Source: Dryomyza anilis | Lineage: Eukaryota; Arthropoda; Insecta; Diptera; Dryomyzidae | Assembly: GCA_951804985.1 (NCBI GenBank) | Contig: OX638130.1 | Location: 6,992,791 to 7,056,790 of the forward strand | Length of the DNA: 64,000 nt | Direction: 5' to 3' | Shown: one piece after another, positions 23,501 through 36,293 of the stretch | Position numbering within the stretch: position 1 is the first letter of the stretch | How the letters are laid out: every line of letters starts with the position of its first letter | Made by a program: the position numbers and the translations under genes | Notes under the pieces: model-generated | The model's database searches: none | The model's input: the letters and a program-made list of their open reading frames with translations, nothing else | What the model was told of the DNA's origin: nothing

Positions 23501-25240
23501 ATGGAAATTGGGTGAATTCATTTTCTTATTTTAATACTTTAGATTATTGGATACAATTCTCTTGATTTAGTAATAAAACCCTAACTAATAAAAAAAGTGT
23601 TAACTTATATTATTTTTTTTATTGACCACCTAATTTCAGTTTCAATGATTTCATTTTACAACCACTGCAATAAAACTTTTACAGTGTTTTCAACGTTTGC
23701 TTAAATATAGCTTTCACTTTCGTGTCATGTTTTCCACTACTTGGCTTGGCTAATCCCCATTTTAAACCCCACTTTTTATTATTTTTGTAAGAAAGATTTT
23801 AGCTAGTGACAGCTTCAGACAATTTTTTCTATTTTGTTTTTTTTTTTAGTCATGTTACGTTTTGTGCCAAGTTTCTTGTTGCTAGTACTACTCACCCACC
23901 AATGACATTATCAGCGCTATTGCAATTTGACATTTTGCCAAAAGCACGTTACTTCGCTGATGCCATTTTGTTCGGTTGTTCTTTTCTTTTTTCATTCTTT
24001 CTTACATTTTCTATGATTGCTTTTCGGTTGAAGACTACGTTGTCATGTGTTGCGCTGTGGCAAGATGTCGTCGTTTCGCCCGTCGTCAGTCCAGACCTAA
24101 CGGGGCAAAAAAGGTGTCTAAAGTTTCATTCAACTTTTACCCTCTTTTTGTAAAGTTCTCAGCCAAACAACTCGAAAAAATAAAATGAAATAACAGACAA
24201 CATGCATTCGACTGTCTGTAATTTAATGGTGAAAGTTATTTTGGCGACTGAACTTAGATTAGTTACGTGGAGTCTGTAGGGGATATGAGACACCTTTGCA
24301 ATTTTTGTTGTTGTTATAACTATACAAAATACTTTGATGTGAAAAATTATATTAAACAAATTTTAATTTTTAAACATACACAGAGAATAGAAACTTATTG
24401 CGCTAATCACTTCTTCGGTTCTTTCAACAGTCAAATCTTTAAATCGGTTCTCATAGCCAAAACAAAAAGGGTTATATTTAGGATTACAATCAATTTGTAA
24501 CTGTTTTTAAATAATTTGGTGCTTGTATATGATAATATTTCTAATTACAAAAGAAATATAGCAGTTTTATATACCAATTTGCAAAAATTTCGTTTTGAAT
24601 TTGGTTGTTATTACTAACTTTTATGCACTCTAACCAAATATAAAAAAAAATATATAATTTTCTGCGCGTAATTTTGTTTATTTTTTATTTCACAATGTTG
24701 CTAATTAAGCTGTTGTATTGCGATGATAAGTAGCTAAAATCTTTCCTAAAATTTTTAAATTTTTTCTCCTTTTATTTATTTCTTAAATTTGACTACTTCA
24801 CTCAGAACGCACACGTCTTTGACATTTTTTTCCGTCAGGTTTTATGCTCCCTACAGATTTTTATTTCTTCGTTGTCATGATGTTCTGCTCGTTATCACTG
24901 CGACAACTTAAGATAGCAGCTGAGCCACGAAAAGTTGTAATAATTACAAACGCATATGTTGTCAGTCAGTCAGCCTGCCTACCGCCTACTGCCTGTTTTG
25001 ATGTAGATTTTTGATGAAAAAATAGTGAATGTGATGAGAAAACCTTCTTGATAAGTTGGCTTAACTATAAGGCAACAGCTGTTTATTTGGGATGAGCACA
25101 CAAAAAATTAGGCAAGAAATTAGCAAGAAGTTTTGCACATATTACTTACACACAAAAAAATTCATAAAGGCTATCTGATATTATAAAATTGATCTAACAT
25201 TTTGATTTTAAAACGATAAGATTTTAAGATTACAACTATT
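23501..25240. other. AT-rich DNA, no gene recognised
   Basis: The longest frame (plus 23806-24153, 115 codons) has no domain and a hydrophobic, T-rich-driven composition. No other structure is supported. Confidence 0.35.
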
Positions 25241-25870
25241 AGCTCAAACTTTGTATCGTAAATAATTTAAGCTTAAAGCTTTTAAGCTTAAAGCTTTTAA
25301 GTCTAAAGCTTTAAAGCTTAAGTTTTAAAATTAAATCTTTTAAGCTTAAAACTTTAAGCTTAAAGCTTTTAAACTTAAAGCTTTAAGGCTTTCAAATTTA
25401 AAGCTTATAAGCTTAAAGCTTTTAAGTCTAAAGCTTTTAATCTTAAAGCTTTTCAGCTTAAAGCTTTTGAGCTTAAAGCTTTTAAGCTTAAAGCTTTTAA
25501 GCTTAAAGCTTTTAAGCTTAAAGCTTTTAAGCTTAAAGCTTTTAAGCTTAAAGCTTTTAAGCTTAAAGCTTTTAAGCTTAAAGCTTTTAAGCTTAAAGCT
25601 TTTAAGCTTAAAGCTTTTAAACTTAAAGCTTTTAAGCTTAAAGTTTTTAAGCTTAAAGCTTTTAAGCTTAAAGCTTTTAACCTTAAAGCTTTTAAGCTTA
25701 AAGCTTTTAAGCTTAAAGCTTTTCAGTTTAAAGCTTTTAAGTCTAAAGCTTTAAAGCTTTTAAGCTTAAAGCCTTTAAGTCTAAAGCTTTTAAGCTTAAA
25801 GCCTTTAAGCATAAAGCTTTTAAGCTTAAAGGTTTAAAGCTTAAATCTTTTAACTTAAAGCTTCTAAGAT
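25241..25870 (+). repeat. 15-bp AAGCTT minisatellite
   Basis: About 40 tandem units of GCTTAAAGCTTTTAA. Each unit carries AAGCTT palindromes, so the array is dense in self-complementary sequence. Units are near identical from 25470 to 25740 and decay at the edges. Because 15 is a multiple of 3, one frame stays open and spells a pentapeptide repeat (LSLKL). This is a by-product, not a gene. Confidence 0.95.
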
Positions 25871-26590
25871 TATCTAAATCAAATAAACTAAATCAAAAAT
25901 CAATCTTTCACAAATTAATTTTTACGGTGTTGCTCACAACCCCCCCTCCTTCTATTCATTCCCAAATTCTTCATTAGGCTTCTTTTGCCACATCCTGCCT
26001 AACAATAAAGGCTCTTGTACCCCCCTCACATCCGCAAACGCTAGGCACGATGACGGCATCTTAATCACAAAATAAAAGTCAGCAGGAGCAACATCAACAT
26101 TTGACAACTCAAACTTACATGTGAAAGAAAGTTTTTCTTAAGTTTGCAACGTTATGTTTTTGGGTAAATTCTTCAAGTTTGTTAATGCTGCTCATACTGT
26201 TCTTGTAGTTTTTGGGCTCCTTTTTGATGCTGTTGCAGCAACCATGTAGATTTTATGCTTTATTTTATTTTTTTGCTACTGTCTCCACCAAATGTTACCT
26301 CATTCTAGACACGTACTTGCGCTATAATTATTTCGTACGTGAGGGTTAAAAATAAACGAGTCACCAACGTGTGCCTCGCCGAACAACATGTTTATGAGCG
26401 AAAAGCAACAACAATACAAAAATTGCATATTTTTCTTGTTGCTGTTGTATAATCAAACAGCTGCTACCGCATAAAACGAGGCACCAAAAGCTGCAAAAAC
26501 TGCAAAAGATTGTTGTAATTGTCGATAAGCACTAAAACTTAATTATTTGTTGTCAAACATACAGTTTCCATAGGAGCTTTATATTTAAAT
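25871..26590. other. Single-copy-looking DNA, no gene recognised
   Basis: Mixed-complexity sequence with occasional CAACA runs. No supported gene, RNA or repeat. Confidence 0.35.
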
Positions 26591-27370
26591 GTTTTAAATG
26601 ATTTTTCATTTTGTTGAAAGCGATTGAAAATGGTTGAAAGTGATAGAAAGTAGTTGAAAATAGTTGAAAGTGGTTGCAAGTTTCTTTAAAACTGCGTAAA
26701 CATTTTTTATAAGTTAAGAACAATTACTTTCGTTATATTGTTATTAAATTGAAAGGGATTGAATGTAATTGAAAATGATTGAAAGTAGCTAAAATGATTT
26801 AAAAGTATTCAAAATTAATTTCTGAGACTTAATGAATTTATATAAAGAATTTTTATTATATGTATTTTAATTATACAACATTGAAAATCGTAAAAATGAA
26901 TATTTGAATAGTTGAAGACAGTTGAAATTGGCTGAAAGTAGTTGGAAAGGATTGAAAGCATTTAAAAGCTACCTAATTGCTTTTTATGTATTTAATGAGT
27001 ATACACAACTAATTTAAATTTTTTTTTTGGTGAAATTGAAAGAGGTTGTATTAAGTTGAAAGCAGTTTAAAGTAGCTTTAATTAGGTAAAAGTCGTTAAA
27101 AACGGTATAGTTGCTGCAATTACATAGATGTCAGTTTTAATTTTTTAATTTGAGCATAATTTGTACTAAGTTGAAAATGGTTGAAAGTGTTCGAAATCAT
27201 TTTAAAACTGCTGAATGTGGTTTATGAATGTTCATAGAAATTTTATAGATTTTTGCTTTAATAGAATAGAATTTTGTTTAAAATGATTGAAAATAGTTGA
27301 AAATGATTAAAAATAGTTGAAAATGATTTAATATATTTGAAACTGATTGAAAATAATTAAAAGTGATTAA
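26591..27370 (+). repeat. Degenerate 10-bp GAAAGTRRTT repeat
   Basis: Blocks such as 'gttgaaaatagttgaaagtg' recur with a 10-bp beat, interrupted by AT-rich DNA. The motif equals the variant units at the left edge of the array at 29791-31310 ('gaaagtgattgaaagtaatt'), so this looks like an old, decayed relative. Confidence 0.6.
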
Positions 27371-28049
27371 AAGCTCCATATGTTCAATAATGTGATTTAT
27401 TAGACTAACTCAAAATATTTCCAAGTATTTTATTTTATTTTTTTTGTAATTGTATTGCTTTAAAAGGTTTTTCCTAACATCAATCATTCACTTATATGTG
27501 CATGCAAACGTTTAGGGGTTCAGATTTTCGCCAATAATGCATTTACTTTCCTTTATGCCAAAACGTCACATCACTGCACATTTCGTTCAATTAGGCGTTC
27601 AATTATTGTGCAAAAATAAAAAAAAGAACGAAAAAATAAAATCACAACCCCAAAAGAACTTCAATCAATTTCAATTGAATTTTGGTGCGCATTTGATGGA
27701 AACTGTCTTGATGGCAGGGCGTGCGCCAAACAACCATTCAATTAAATACGAAAATTGCAGCGCTAATCAATCAATGAACTGTGACGGCAAAAACGAAGTG
27801 TCAAAAATAAAACCTCCAACATGAACAGAAACGCACTAGCAAAAAACGAGCAACCAAAAATAAAATAAACACAAATTATTGCCAACTTGCAGTTACGTTG
27901 AATGACGCATAATTTAGTGATCACAGAACGTTCTAGTAATAGTGCACTGTAAAAATTATAAAAGTATTTAAAATATGTGTTTTTTCGTATTACAAGAGTG
28001 ATAATTTCAATACTACTGAATTTATAGTATTACTTTTAATAGTATGTAA
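27371..28049. other. AT-rich DNA, no gene recognised
   Basis: A 95-codon frame at 27537-27824 has no recognisable domain and no promoter or splice context that I can support. Confidence 0.35.
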
Positions 28050-28391
28050 TAATAATAATAATAGTTTGGCGCTACAGTCCTATATAGAACTTCGGCCGAG
28101 CTCTCTCACTATTTGAGCTGTTCGTGTTATATTTGTACTCAAATTGTTGGGACGTACAGTTTATTGCCGAATCCGAACGGCGGGTGAGAGCTTTTTCATA
28201 GGCAATGTTTTACTCTCGTAGGTTTGCCATTTACTGCCGAGAGGTAGCGTCGCATAGAAAAATGATGTCTATGAAAAATATGTTGGCAGTCGCTGGGGAT
28301 CGAACCACGGACCTTTTGGCTCGTAGTCGAATGCACCAGCGATTTTTCGCTCGTAGTCCAACGCACTAACCAGACGAGCTACCGACGCAAC
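28050..28391 (-). mobile_element. tRNA-derived SINE, copy 4 (second subfamily)
   Basis: The minus-strand head starts GCGTCGGTAGCTCGTCTGG, differing from the GCCGCGG head, and box B is GGTTCGATCCC. The region between box A and box B is longer than in other copies because 'ctcgtagtc-aa-gcac' is partly duplicated. A perfect 12-bp duplication AATAGTATGTAA flanks it (28038-28049 and 28392-28403). Confidence 0.9.
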
Positions 28392-28403
28392 AATAGTATG
28401 TAA

Positions 28404-28745
28404 ATGTTTTATATGTTTCAATACTATTGAATGTCTATTGTGCATTTCAATAGTATATGTTTTGTGTTTCAATACTATTGATAATATTATTCGATACTAA
28501 ATACTATGGAATTTATTGTATTCAATACAATTGAATTTATTGTATTCAATTAATTAATGGAATTGATCTTTTAGTATTTAATACTATTGAATTCATAGTA
28601 TATAATACTATTTCATTTATAGTATTCAATACTATTGAATTTATAGTATTCAATACTATTAAATTTATAGTATACAATACTATTAAATTTATAGTATTCA
28701 ATACTATTGAAGTTATAGTATTCGTTACTATAGTATATGTGTTTT
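28404..28745. repeat. 24-bp palindromic AATACTAT/ATAGTATT repeat
   Basis: Units close to AATACTATTGAATTTATAG plus TATTC repeat with a 24-bp period. Each half-unit is the inverse of the other, so the array can form strings of hairpins. Decayed copies extend on both sides. Confidence 0.75.
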
Positions 28746-29790
28746 TAGTTTCAATACTTATCATTATACTGTATTCACTGCAATTATTGCAATTATTGGC
28801 ATTCAATTGTAATTATATTATAAATTGCTGCAGCTAGTACATGTGACTTTGTTGTTGTTGATTACATACTATTATATTTAGTATTCATCAAATAATTAAT
28901 TCTTTCAAAGTCTAAAAAGATATTTAAATATTTTAATATTAATATTGACTAGTAAGACTATCTTAAAGTGATATTACTATTAATTTTACTCTGGTTTTTA
29001 CTATTGTTTATTGATTTTATTATTCTAGACACATACATTTTATACATATTAGAAAAACCCATTTTAATACTTTTATCACATTGAATCACACAATCAATAG
29101 TATTATCCTACTATGTATTGATTAATATTATTATTCTAAAAACTAAATAATACTATAACATCTAAAATCAAACTTGCTACTATGATTTTCTTCATGTAGC
29201 AGTGGGTTTTTGGGCGTATGCATCATTATAATGCTACATAATATTTCGTCAATTTAATGTTGCTGCCGCAGGATGAAAAGGCGTAAAATAACTCAATTAT
29301 CTCGATGTCTGCTCCAGCAACAAAAGCAAAATCATCTGTAGCACCAACAGCAGCAATATCACCAACAACATTTTGCTGCCACTGTTTGTGCAACAATAAC
29401 TTTTTGTTGCTGTCATAGTCATCCATACATGTGTCATCATTTCATGGCTCCACCAACTTCGCATCCTGTACGAATGTCCTTAATTTGTGCAGCGCTTCTT
29501 CGTTATGCGTTGCCATGTTGTTAGCTTTTGTGCGATGCTGCTGCCGCCTGCCATTCTGTCTTTTTAAATTGTCTATGTGTTTGTTTGTGCGTGTGTGTGT
29601 TGCCCATTCCTCGTCCTGTCTGGCGCAGGATTGATGTAATTGCTCATTGAACAGGAAATTATTATGTGTGTGGCAAGTGTTGCAAGTGTATCTGAAGCAG
29701 GAGGCAAAGCGAATGAAAAATTGCAATCGAGCGAGAATTGATGGTCTGGAATGGCGCTGTTTTAGGAAAATTGGTTTGCATTTATGTAGC
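28746..29790. other. Single-copy-looking DNA, no gene recognised
   Basis: 29200-29720 is less AT-rich and has CAGCAA/TTGCTG runs. Overlapping short frames on both strands (29226-29726) have no recognisable domain. Nothing else is supported. Confidence 0.35.
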
Positions 29791-31310
29791 TATTGAAAGT
29801 GGTGGAAAGTGATTGAAAGTAATTAGAGGAATGACGTTAAATAAATTGAAATTGGTTGAAAGTAATTAAAAGTAATTAAAAGCAATGGAAAGTAATTAAA
29901 AGTAATTAAAAGTAATTAAAAGTAATAAAAGTAATTAAAAGTAAATAAAAGTAATTAAAAGTAATTAAAAGTAATTAAAAGTAATTAAAAGTAATTAAAA
30001 GTAATTAAAAGTAATTAAAAGTAACTAAAAGTAATTAAAAGTAATAAAAAGTAATTAAAAGTAATTAAAAGTAATTAAAAGTAATTAAAAGTAATTAAAA
30101 GTAATTAAAAGTAATTAAAAGTAATTAAAAGTAATTAAAAGTAATTAAAAGTAATTAAAAGTAATTAACAGTTATTAAAAGTAATTAAAAGTAATTAAAT
30201 GTAATTTAAAGTAATTAAAAGTAATTAAAGTTAATAAAAATTAATTAAAAGTAATTAAAAGTAATTAAAAGTAATTAAAAGTAATTAAAAGTAATTAAAA
30301 GAAATTAAAAGTAATTAAAAGTAATTAAAAGTATTTAATAGTAATTAAAAGTAATTAAAAGTAATTAAAAAAAATTAAAAGTAATTAAAAGTAATTAAAA
30401 GTAGTTACAAGTAATTAAAAGTAATTAAAAGTAATTAAAAGTAATTAAAAGTAATTAAAAGTAATTAAAAGTAATTAAAAGTAATTAAAAGTAATTAAAA
30501 GTAATTAAAAGTAATTGAAAGTAATTGAAAGTAATTAAAAGTAATTCAAAGTAATTCAAAGTAATTAAAAGTATTTAAAAGTAACTAAAAGAAATTGAAA
30601 GTAACTAAAAGAAATTAAAAGTATTTAAAAGTAATTAAAAGTAATTAAAAGTAATTAAAAGTAATTAAAAGTAATTAAAAGTAATTAAAAGTAATTAAAA
30701 GTAATTAAAAGTAATTAAAAGTAATTAAAAGTAATTAAAAGTAATTAAAAGTAATTAAAAGTAATTAAAAGTAATTAAAAGTAATTAAAAGTAATTAAAA
30801 GTAATTAAAAGTAATTAAAAGTAATTAAAAGTAACTAAAAGTAATAAAAAGTAATTAAAACTAATTAAAAGTAATTAAAAGTACTTTAGAGTAACAAAAT
30901 AAATTTAAAGTTAGAAAAAGTAATTAAAACAATGAAAAGTAATTAAAACAATTAAAAGTAATTAAAATTAATTAAATGTAATTAAAAGTAGTTAAAAGTA
31001 ATTAAAAATTATTACAAAGAATTGAAAATTATTAAAAGAATTTTAAGTAATAAATAATAATTAAAAGTAAGAAAGAGTAATTAAAGGTAATTAAAAGTAG
31101 ATAAAAGTAATTAAAAGTAAATAAAAGTAATTAAATGTAATTAAAAGTAATTAATAGTAATTAAAAGTAATTAGAAGTAATTAAAAGTAATTAAAAGTAA
31201 TTAAAAGTAATTAAAAGTAATTAAAAGTAATTAAAAGTTATTAAAAGTAATTAAAAGTAATTAAAATTAAATAAAAGTAATTAATAGTAATTAAAAGTAA
31301 TTAGAAGAAA
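29791..31310 (+). repeat. 10-bp satellite (GTAATTAAAA)n
   Basis: About 1.45 kb, some 140 tandem 10-bp units. Long runs are perfect (for example 30630-30830), and diverged units cluster at the borders and near 30200-30400 and 30880-31100. An A4 tract recurs every 10 bp, close to one helical turn, which predicts intrinsically curved DNA. Confidence 0.97.
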
Positions 31311-33030
31311 GTAGATGTTGTTATTTAAAATTTTTATTTTCACCAATATAAAATATTTGTAACAAAGATGAATAGTTTGAACACCTACTTTCATTTTGCA
31401 ATTAAAAATTATTGAATTGGCTGAATAGAAATTTCAGTTAAAAGCGGTTGAATTTAAATTTTGAAGCATATGAATATTGTATATCTGCCAATAATTCATC
31501 AAAAATCAATAATAGAAAATTTCAATAAAAAAAAAACTTTTCGGCAAAAATTTGAAAATCTGAATGCATCCGATTGAATACCTTGCACCATCCGATTGCC
31601 TACCTTTTGTGTAAATTCAACCCTATATTTGAAGCACCACCTCAACGTTCAATTACAATCATTTGCTCACGCCACACTGTCAGACAGGGTATCACGTTCA
31701 CAATGACTTCCTGACTGCGTGACTGCCTGCATGACTGACTGGCTGACGATCGTCTGTCACATCATGTCAATTCCAATTTGACGTTTATTGTGTTTATGCG
31801 TATAATAAGCTTCAACTCTATGTAGAACCCAGACCCCCCACCACACCATTTCGAATTCATTTAGAACTCACCTCACATGTTAGTGACGCTGCTGGTCCAC
31901 TGATTGTTGGTCACATTTTGTGGTGGCTTACAATTTACGCACGTACGACTCTATTATTTGGGTTTTTTTTTCGTAATTTTTTGCTACTTTATATTTTATT
32001 TAATTTTCTTTGCTTTTTTTGTATTATATATATATATCTTTTCATTAGAGGATGTTTATCGCTTAAATTATAAAGATTTCATCTATATGAGCAAATTCAG
32101 AAAACTTTTAACCTTCATAATATCGGCATAAAGCAATATTTAAAAATGAAAATGTAAAAGATAAAGTATTGTTCTTATTTTACATATTGATTTATTAGTG
32201 TTAAGAATACTTTAGTTAATAAATATCAATCATTTTTGAGTTCATAATCTGTTCATGATCTGTCCATTTGCTACATTTGGCCAATTCAGAGTCTAATTTT
32301 TTATAAAGCTTGTAAAATAAAGATTTTAAGATATGGCTCGCGAGTGTTTAATGGCACAAAAAAGGGCACGATGGAACTTCCGAAACAGTAAAACGTAATT
32401 TGTACGAATAAAGCACTTTTTCTAAGACACATCTACCAATCCATCTGAATTTGACTGGACATTGGTGTGATCGGAAATTTATGCTAATAGTTAATTTAAA
32501 ACTACAATGTCGCTTCGGTAATTTTGATCTATCATTTTTTATTGAGAAAACAAAATTTCAACATACATTCAGAAGAAAGTACTATACAATCAATAGTTTA
32601 TTGCTTTTAAAATTAGTCAATAGGATAAATTATTATTTAATACAATTAAATACAACAAAATACTATTGAATACTATTAAATTGTTTTTGCGATTATATGA
32701 AAATATTTATTATTTGTATACTATTGAATCAATAACTGTGCTATTGTCCAATTTTAATAGGATTTTGCATGGTGGAACCATGTTTTCTGACATATTATCG
32801 ATTTCAAATTTTTATGAACTGATTATACAAGATAAAAGTTTTTAGAAGGTATGTCACATGAATGTGCCCCTGGGATTAAAAATACAAAATCGGTTTAAAC
32901 TGTGTTTGATCGATTTTATTAAGTTTTCGAACGAGTGAGGAGCGGCTTTTGTGGAATTGTTGGGTTGATTTTTTTTGTGTAACGTACTGTAATAGCAATC
33001 ATTTTAAAGTACATCACTTGAATGTGTCCC
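31311..33030. other. AT-rich DNA, no gene recognised
   Basis: Frames at 31904-32131 and 32451-32669 have no recognisable domain. 'Acat-acttgaatgtg-ccc' sequences occur at 32850 and 33010, the latter just beside the foldback element. Confidence 0.35.
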
Positions 33031-33032
33031 TA

Positions 33033-34095
33033 CACTCAAAATAATTTCTAGGACATTTTACGAAATATTTTTCGTTGTTTTTTAATTTCGTAAATTAAAC
33101 AAATAATTCGTAGAATACACGAAGCATTTTTATTTTCGATTTTTTTCCCAAATTATTTTTAACGAACGATTCGTATATATTACGAATCAATATTCGTAAA
33201 ATTAAAACAACAACAAAATTACGAACATTTCGTTTAAATTACTTTCGTTATATTATTTTATATTACAATTTTTTTACGAAAGAATAACATATTTTACGAA
33301 TAAGTTTTACTTTTTACGAATAAATTACTAAATTTCCGTAAATTGTGAGGCTATATGTAGACTTTTACGAAACATTCGTGTTTTTTACGAATCATTTGTA
33401 AAAACAGAAATCAGTTGCGTCAAATAGCAACTTGGAGTTGGATATTATTTTAATTGGTATCACGGTATAGTTATAAAATACAAACAGATATAAAATGTGT
33501 TCTGTTAGTGTCAAAAGTGCAAAAGTATCAAATCAGTGCATAACATTTCATATTTTTATGGATGAATCGTCATTTTCATCGAGAGTTTTTTAAACAAAAT
33601 ATTTTATTTAATTGATATCACGGGAGCAACTAGTTATAAATACAAAATGGTTTAATATGTGTTCTGTGTTATTTCCGTTTGTGTATCATATTTCATATTT
33701 TTCTGAATTGTCATTATCAACGTCATTTTTATCGTCATTTTTTTTTAACAAAGTATTCGTGTCTTTCACGAAAGATTCGTATGAATGCTATCGTCAAAAG
33801 TACAAATACTTTCGTAAAATGTACGAATTTGTAAAGGTAACACAAATATTCAATAAATTACAAATCTTTCGTATTATTTACGAATGGTTTTCGTAAATAA
33901 AATAATCTACGAATTGTTTCGTAAAATAATCTACGAATTGTTTCGTAAAATAAACAATTAATATTCCAAATTTTATTATAAATTTACGAAAGTTCTTTCG
34001 TGTATTTTACGAAATATTTCGTATATAAATTTCACGAATTTTTCGTTAAATACTCGAACGATTTCGTGTATTATAAGCAGATTTTATTTTGAGTG
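33033..34095. mobile_element. TIR/foldback element rich in TACGAA motifs
   Basis: 1063 bp between TA dinucleotides. It begins CACTCAAAATAA and ends TTATTTTGAGTG in inverse. The interior is dominated by TACGAA and TTCGTA motifs spaced irregularly, many forming short palindromes such as TTTACGAA-N-TTCGTAAA. No transposase is seen. Size, TA flanks and symmetry suggest a Tc1/mariner-type MITE. Confidence 0.7.
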
Positions 34096-34294
34096 TAGTA
34101 TTAAAAATACAGGAAAACTTTAAAATTTAATTTTCTCCTAAAAGGTTCAAAAAATCCTAATTTTTTCAAAATAATTGTTTCGTTATTAACTTTATTATAT
34201 GATATTAACTGGATTTGCTGAAGGATTATCTGAAGTTTTTATTATTATTTTAAACCCTCAATTTTCATCCTTTTATTATATTCTTCGATTTCTA

Positions 34295-34601
34295 TAATAA
34301 TAATAATAGTTTGGCACTACAGCTCTATAAGAACTTAGGCCGAGCTCTCTCACCATTTTGAGCTGTGCGTGTTATATTTGTACTCAAAGTGGTGGGACCT
34401 ACAGTTTATTGCCGAATCCGAACGGCGGGTGAGAGCTTTTCATAGGCAATTTTTACTCTCGTAGGTTTGCCATTTACTGCCGAGAGGTAGCGCGGTATAG
34501 AAAAATGTTTCTATGAAAAGATGTTGTTAGCCCCAGTCCAGGCTTGAACCGGGGACCTTTCGGCTCGCAGTCCAACGCACTAACCACTGAGCTACCGCGG
34601 C
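34295..34601 (-). mobile_element. tRNA-derived SINE, copy 5
   Basis: Minus-strand head GCCGCGGTAGCTCAGTGG, box B GGTTCAAGCC, ATT-rich tail. A perfect 11-bp duplication TTCGATTTCTA flanks it (34284-34294 and 34602-34612). Confidence 0.93.
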
Positions 34602-34612
34602 TTCGATTTCTA

Positions 34613-35507
34613 GAGTAGTGACAAATTTAAGTATGATATGTTTGACATAAACGAAAATTCGTAGTTTTTATAATGAGAACTTTTAACCATAAATGAAAAA
34701 CGAAAAATCCTTGATAAAAAATCTGTAGAATACTAAAACTGGAATATTCCCTTCAAATAGTTTTTAAACTAATGTATGTATCATATTAATTATTATGAGT
34801 TTTAAAAAATAATTCAATAAGCACGAAATTCAAATACGTAGTTTTCACGTCATTTGTTAGATTTTTCTGTCGTTCCGTATACAATTATTTATTTATTGCT
34901 TTTTTTATATTTTTCAATTATTTCTTATCATACTATTTTATTGGTTTTTGGACGATTTTGTAAAATGTGTTTTTTTATTTATTAGTATCATTATTTTTTA
35001 TTTTATATTTATTGTTTTTTTTTATTCAATTCATATATATATAAATATTTTTCATTATTTCTTATCTCATATATTGTTTGCATACTTCAAGTTTTGATAA
35101 TTTTGTAAAATTGTGATGAGTGAGTAAAATCTAAAACTTATACGATGTATTATGTGTATAAATAAAGCACATTCAAACTCGTTGTACTAATATAATACTA
35201 AAAAAATAGTATTTCATGTTCAAAATCAAAAACAGTTGGATTTAAAATTTTTCACTACCCCAAACATTCAAAACCTTGAAAACCACTTTATACTTTTTAC
35301 TACAACCCCAAGACCAAAAGACGCCCTTTAAATAGTACATTCTTTAATTCAATTCCTCGAATTGCATTCTTAAATTTTCATTGTTCAAATTTTATTCCAC
35401 GAATTCTATTCCTCGAAATCTATTCCTTGAATTCTACTACTCAAATTCCATTCTTCAAATTTAATTTTTCAAATTTTAATCCTCGAATTATATTATTCTA
35501 ATTACTT
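34613..35507. other. AT-rich DNA passing into degenerate ATTCC repeats
   Basis: No gene is seen. From about 35340 loosely repeated 'gaattctattcctcgaattc' motifs begin. The same family fills 35800-36290, 37430-37620 and 41441-42800. Confidence 0.4.
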
Positions 35508-35660
35508 CTTATACCCTACACTAAGAGTGAAAGGGTATATTCAGTTTGGTACCCCGTTCGTAACACCCAGAAGGAAGCAATCCGGTATGGAAAAGTATAT
35601 ATATTCTTGATCAGCATGACCTCCTGAGTCGATTTAGCGATGTCCATCTATCTGTTAGGT
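35508..35660 (-). mobile_element. mini-me-like element, copy 1
   Basis: On the minus strand it reads from the core 'ctcaggaggtcatgctgatc' through a short TA run and 'cttccttctgggtgttac' to a terminal hairpin made of ATACCCT and AGGGTAT arms around 35510-35540. The same modules occur at 39575-39750 and, split, at 60250-61155. In dipterans such cores flanked by (GTCY)n and (TA)n are known as mini-me elements. Confidence 0.6.
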
Positions 35661-36290
35661 ATTTATAGTCATTTTAGACCGATTATAACTTACGTAACTC
35701 TTACAAACTTCATTAGACCTACTTTAAATTTACCCATGTTATCTAACTTCCGTACTGTTTTTTTTATTTAGTTTTGACTATTACCCTAAGACCAAATACG
35801 TCCTTTGAATAGTGCATTCTTCAAATTCAATTCCTGGTATTATAGTATTTGAGTTTCAGTTTTTCCAATTCTATACCTCGAATTCTGTTTTACTACTTAC
35901 TATTTTTTTGATAATATTATTTTTTTACAATATACTTCTTATGCGAAATGCATTTCTCGAATTCCAAGGTGGAATGTTCAAATAATGATTTTTTTCATCG
36001 TATTCTTTTTACTCTTATATGAATTTCATTCTTCGTATTCCACTGCTCGAATATTCTATAAATTCCAATTTATAAATTTGAATTTTTCGTTTAATTTTAA
36101 TTTTTCGTTACATTTTAAATTTTCGTTAAATTTTAATATTTCGTAGTTCCGTAAAAATTCAATTTTTAACCAAAAATTCAAATTTAACGGAAAATTCAAA
36201 TTTAACGGAAAATTCAAATTTAACGAAAAATTCAAATTTTCTTTCTCCAAGTTTTATTCTATTCATCACATTCCATTCTTCGTAGTTCAT
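35661..36290. repeat. Degenerate short repeats with an 18-bp run
   Basis: Continuation of the ATTCC/GAATTC family. At 36165-36240 about four units of 18 bp (AAAATTCAAATTTAACGG) form a small local array. Confidence 0.5.
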
Positions 36291-36293
36291 TCA

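Noticed and set aside
23806..24153. 115-codon frame
   Set aside because: T-rich composition yields hydrophobic residues. No domain, splice context or promoter could be supported.
25467..25754. 95-codon LSLKL-repeat frame
   Set aside because: Explained entirely by the 15-bp period of the AAGCTT minisatellite, with no start context or unique sequence.
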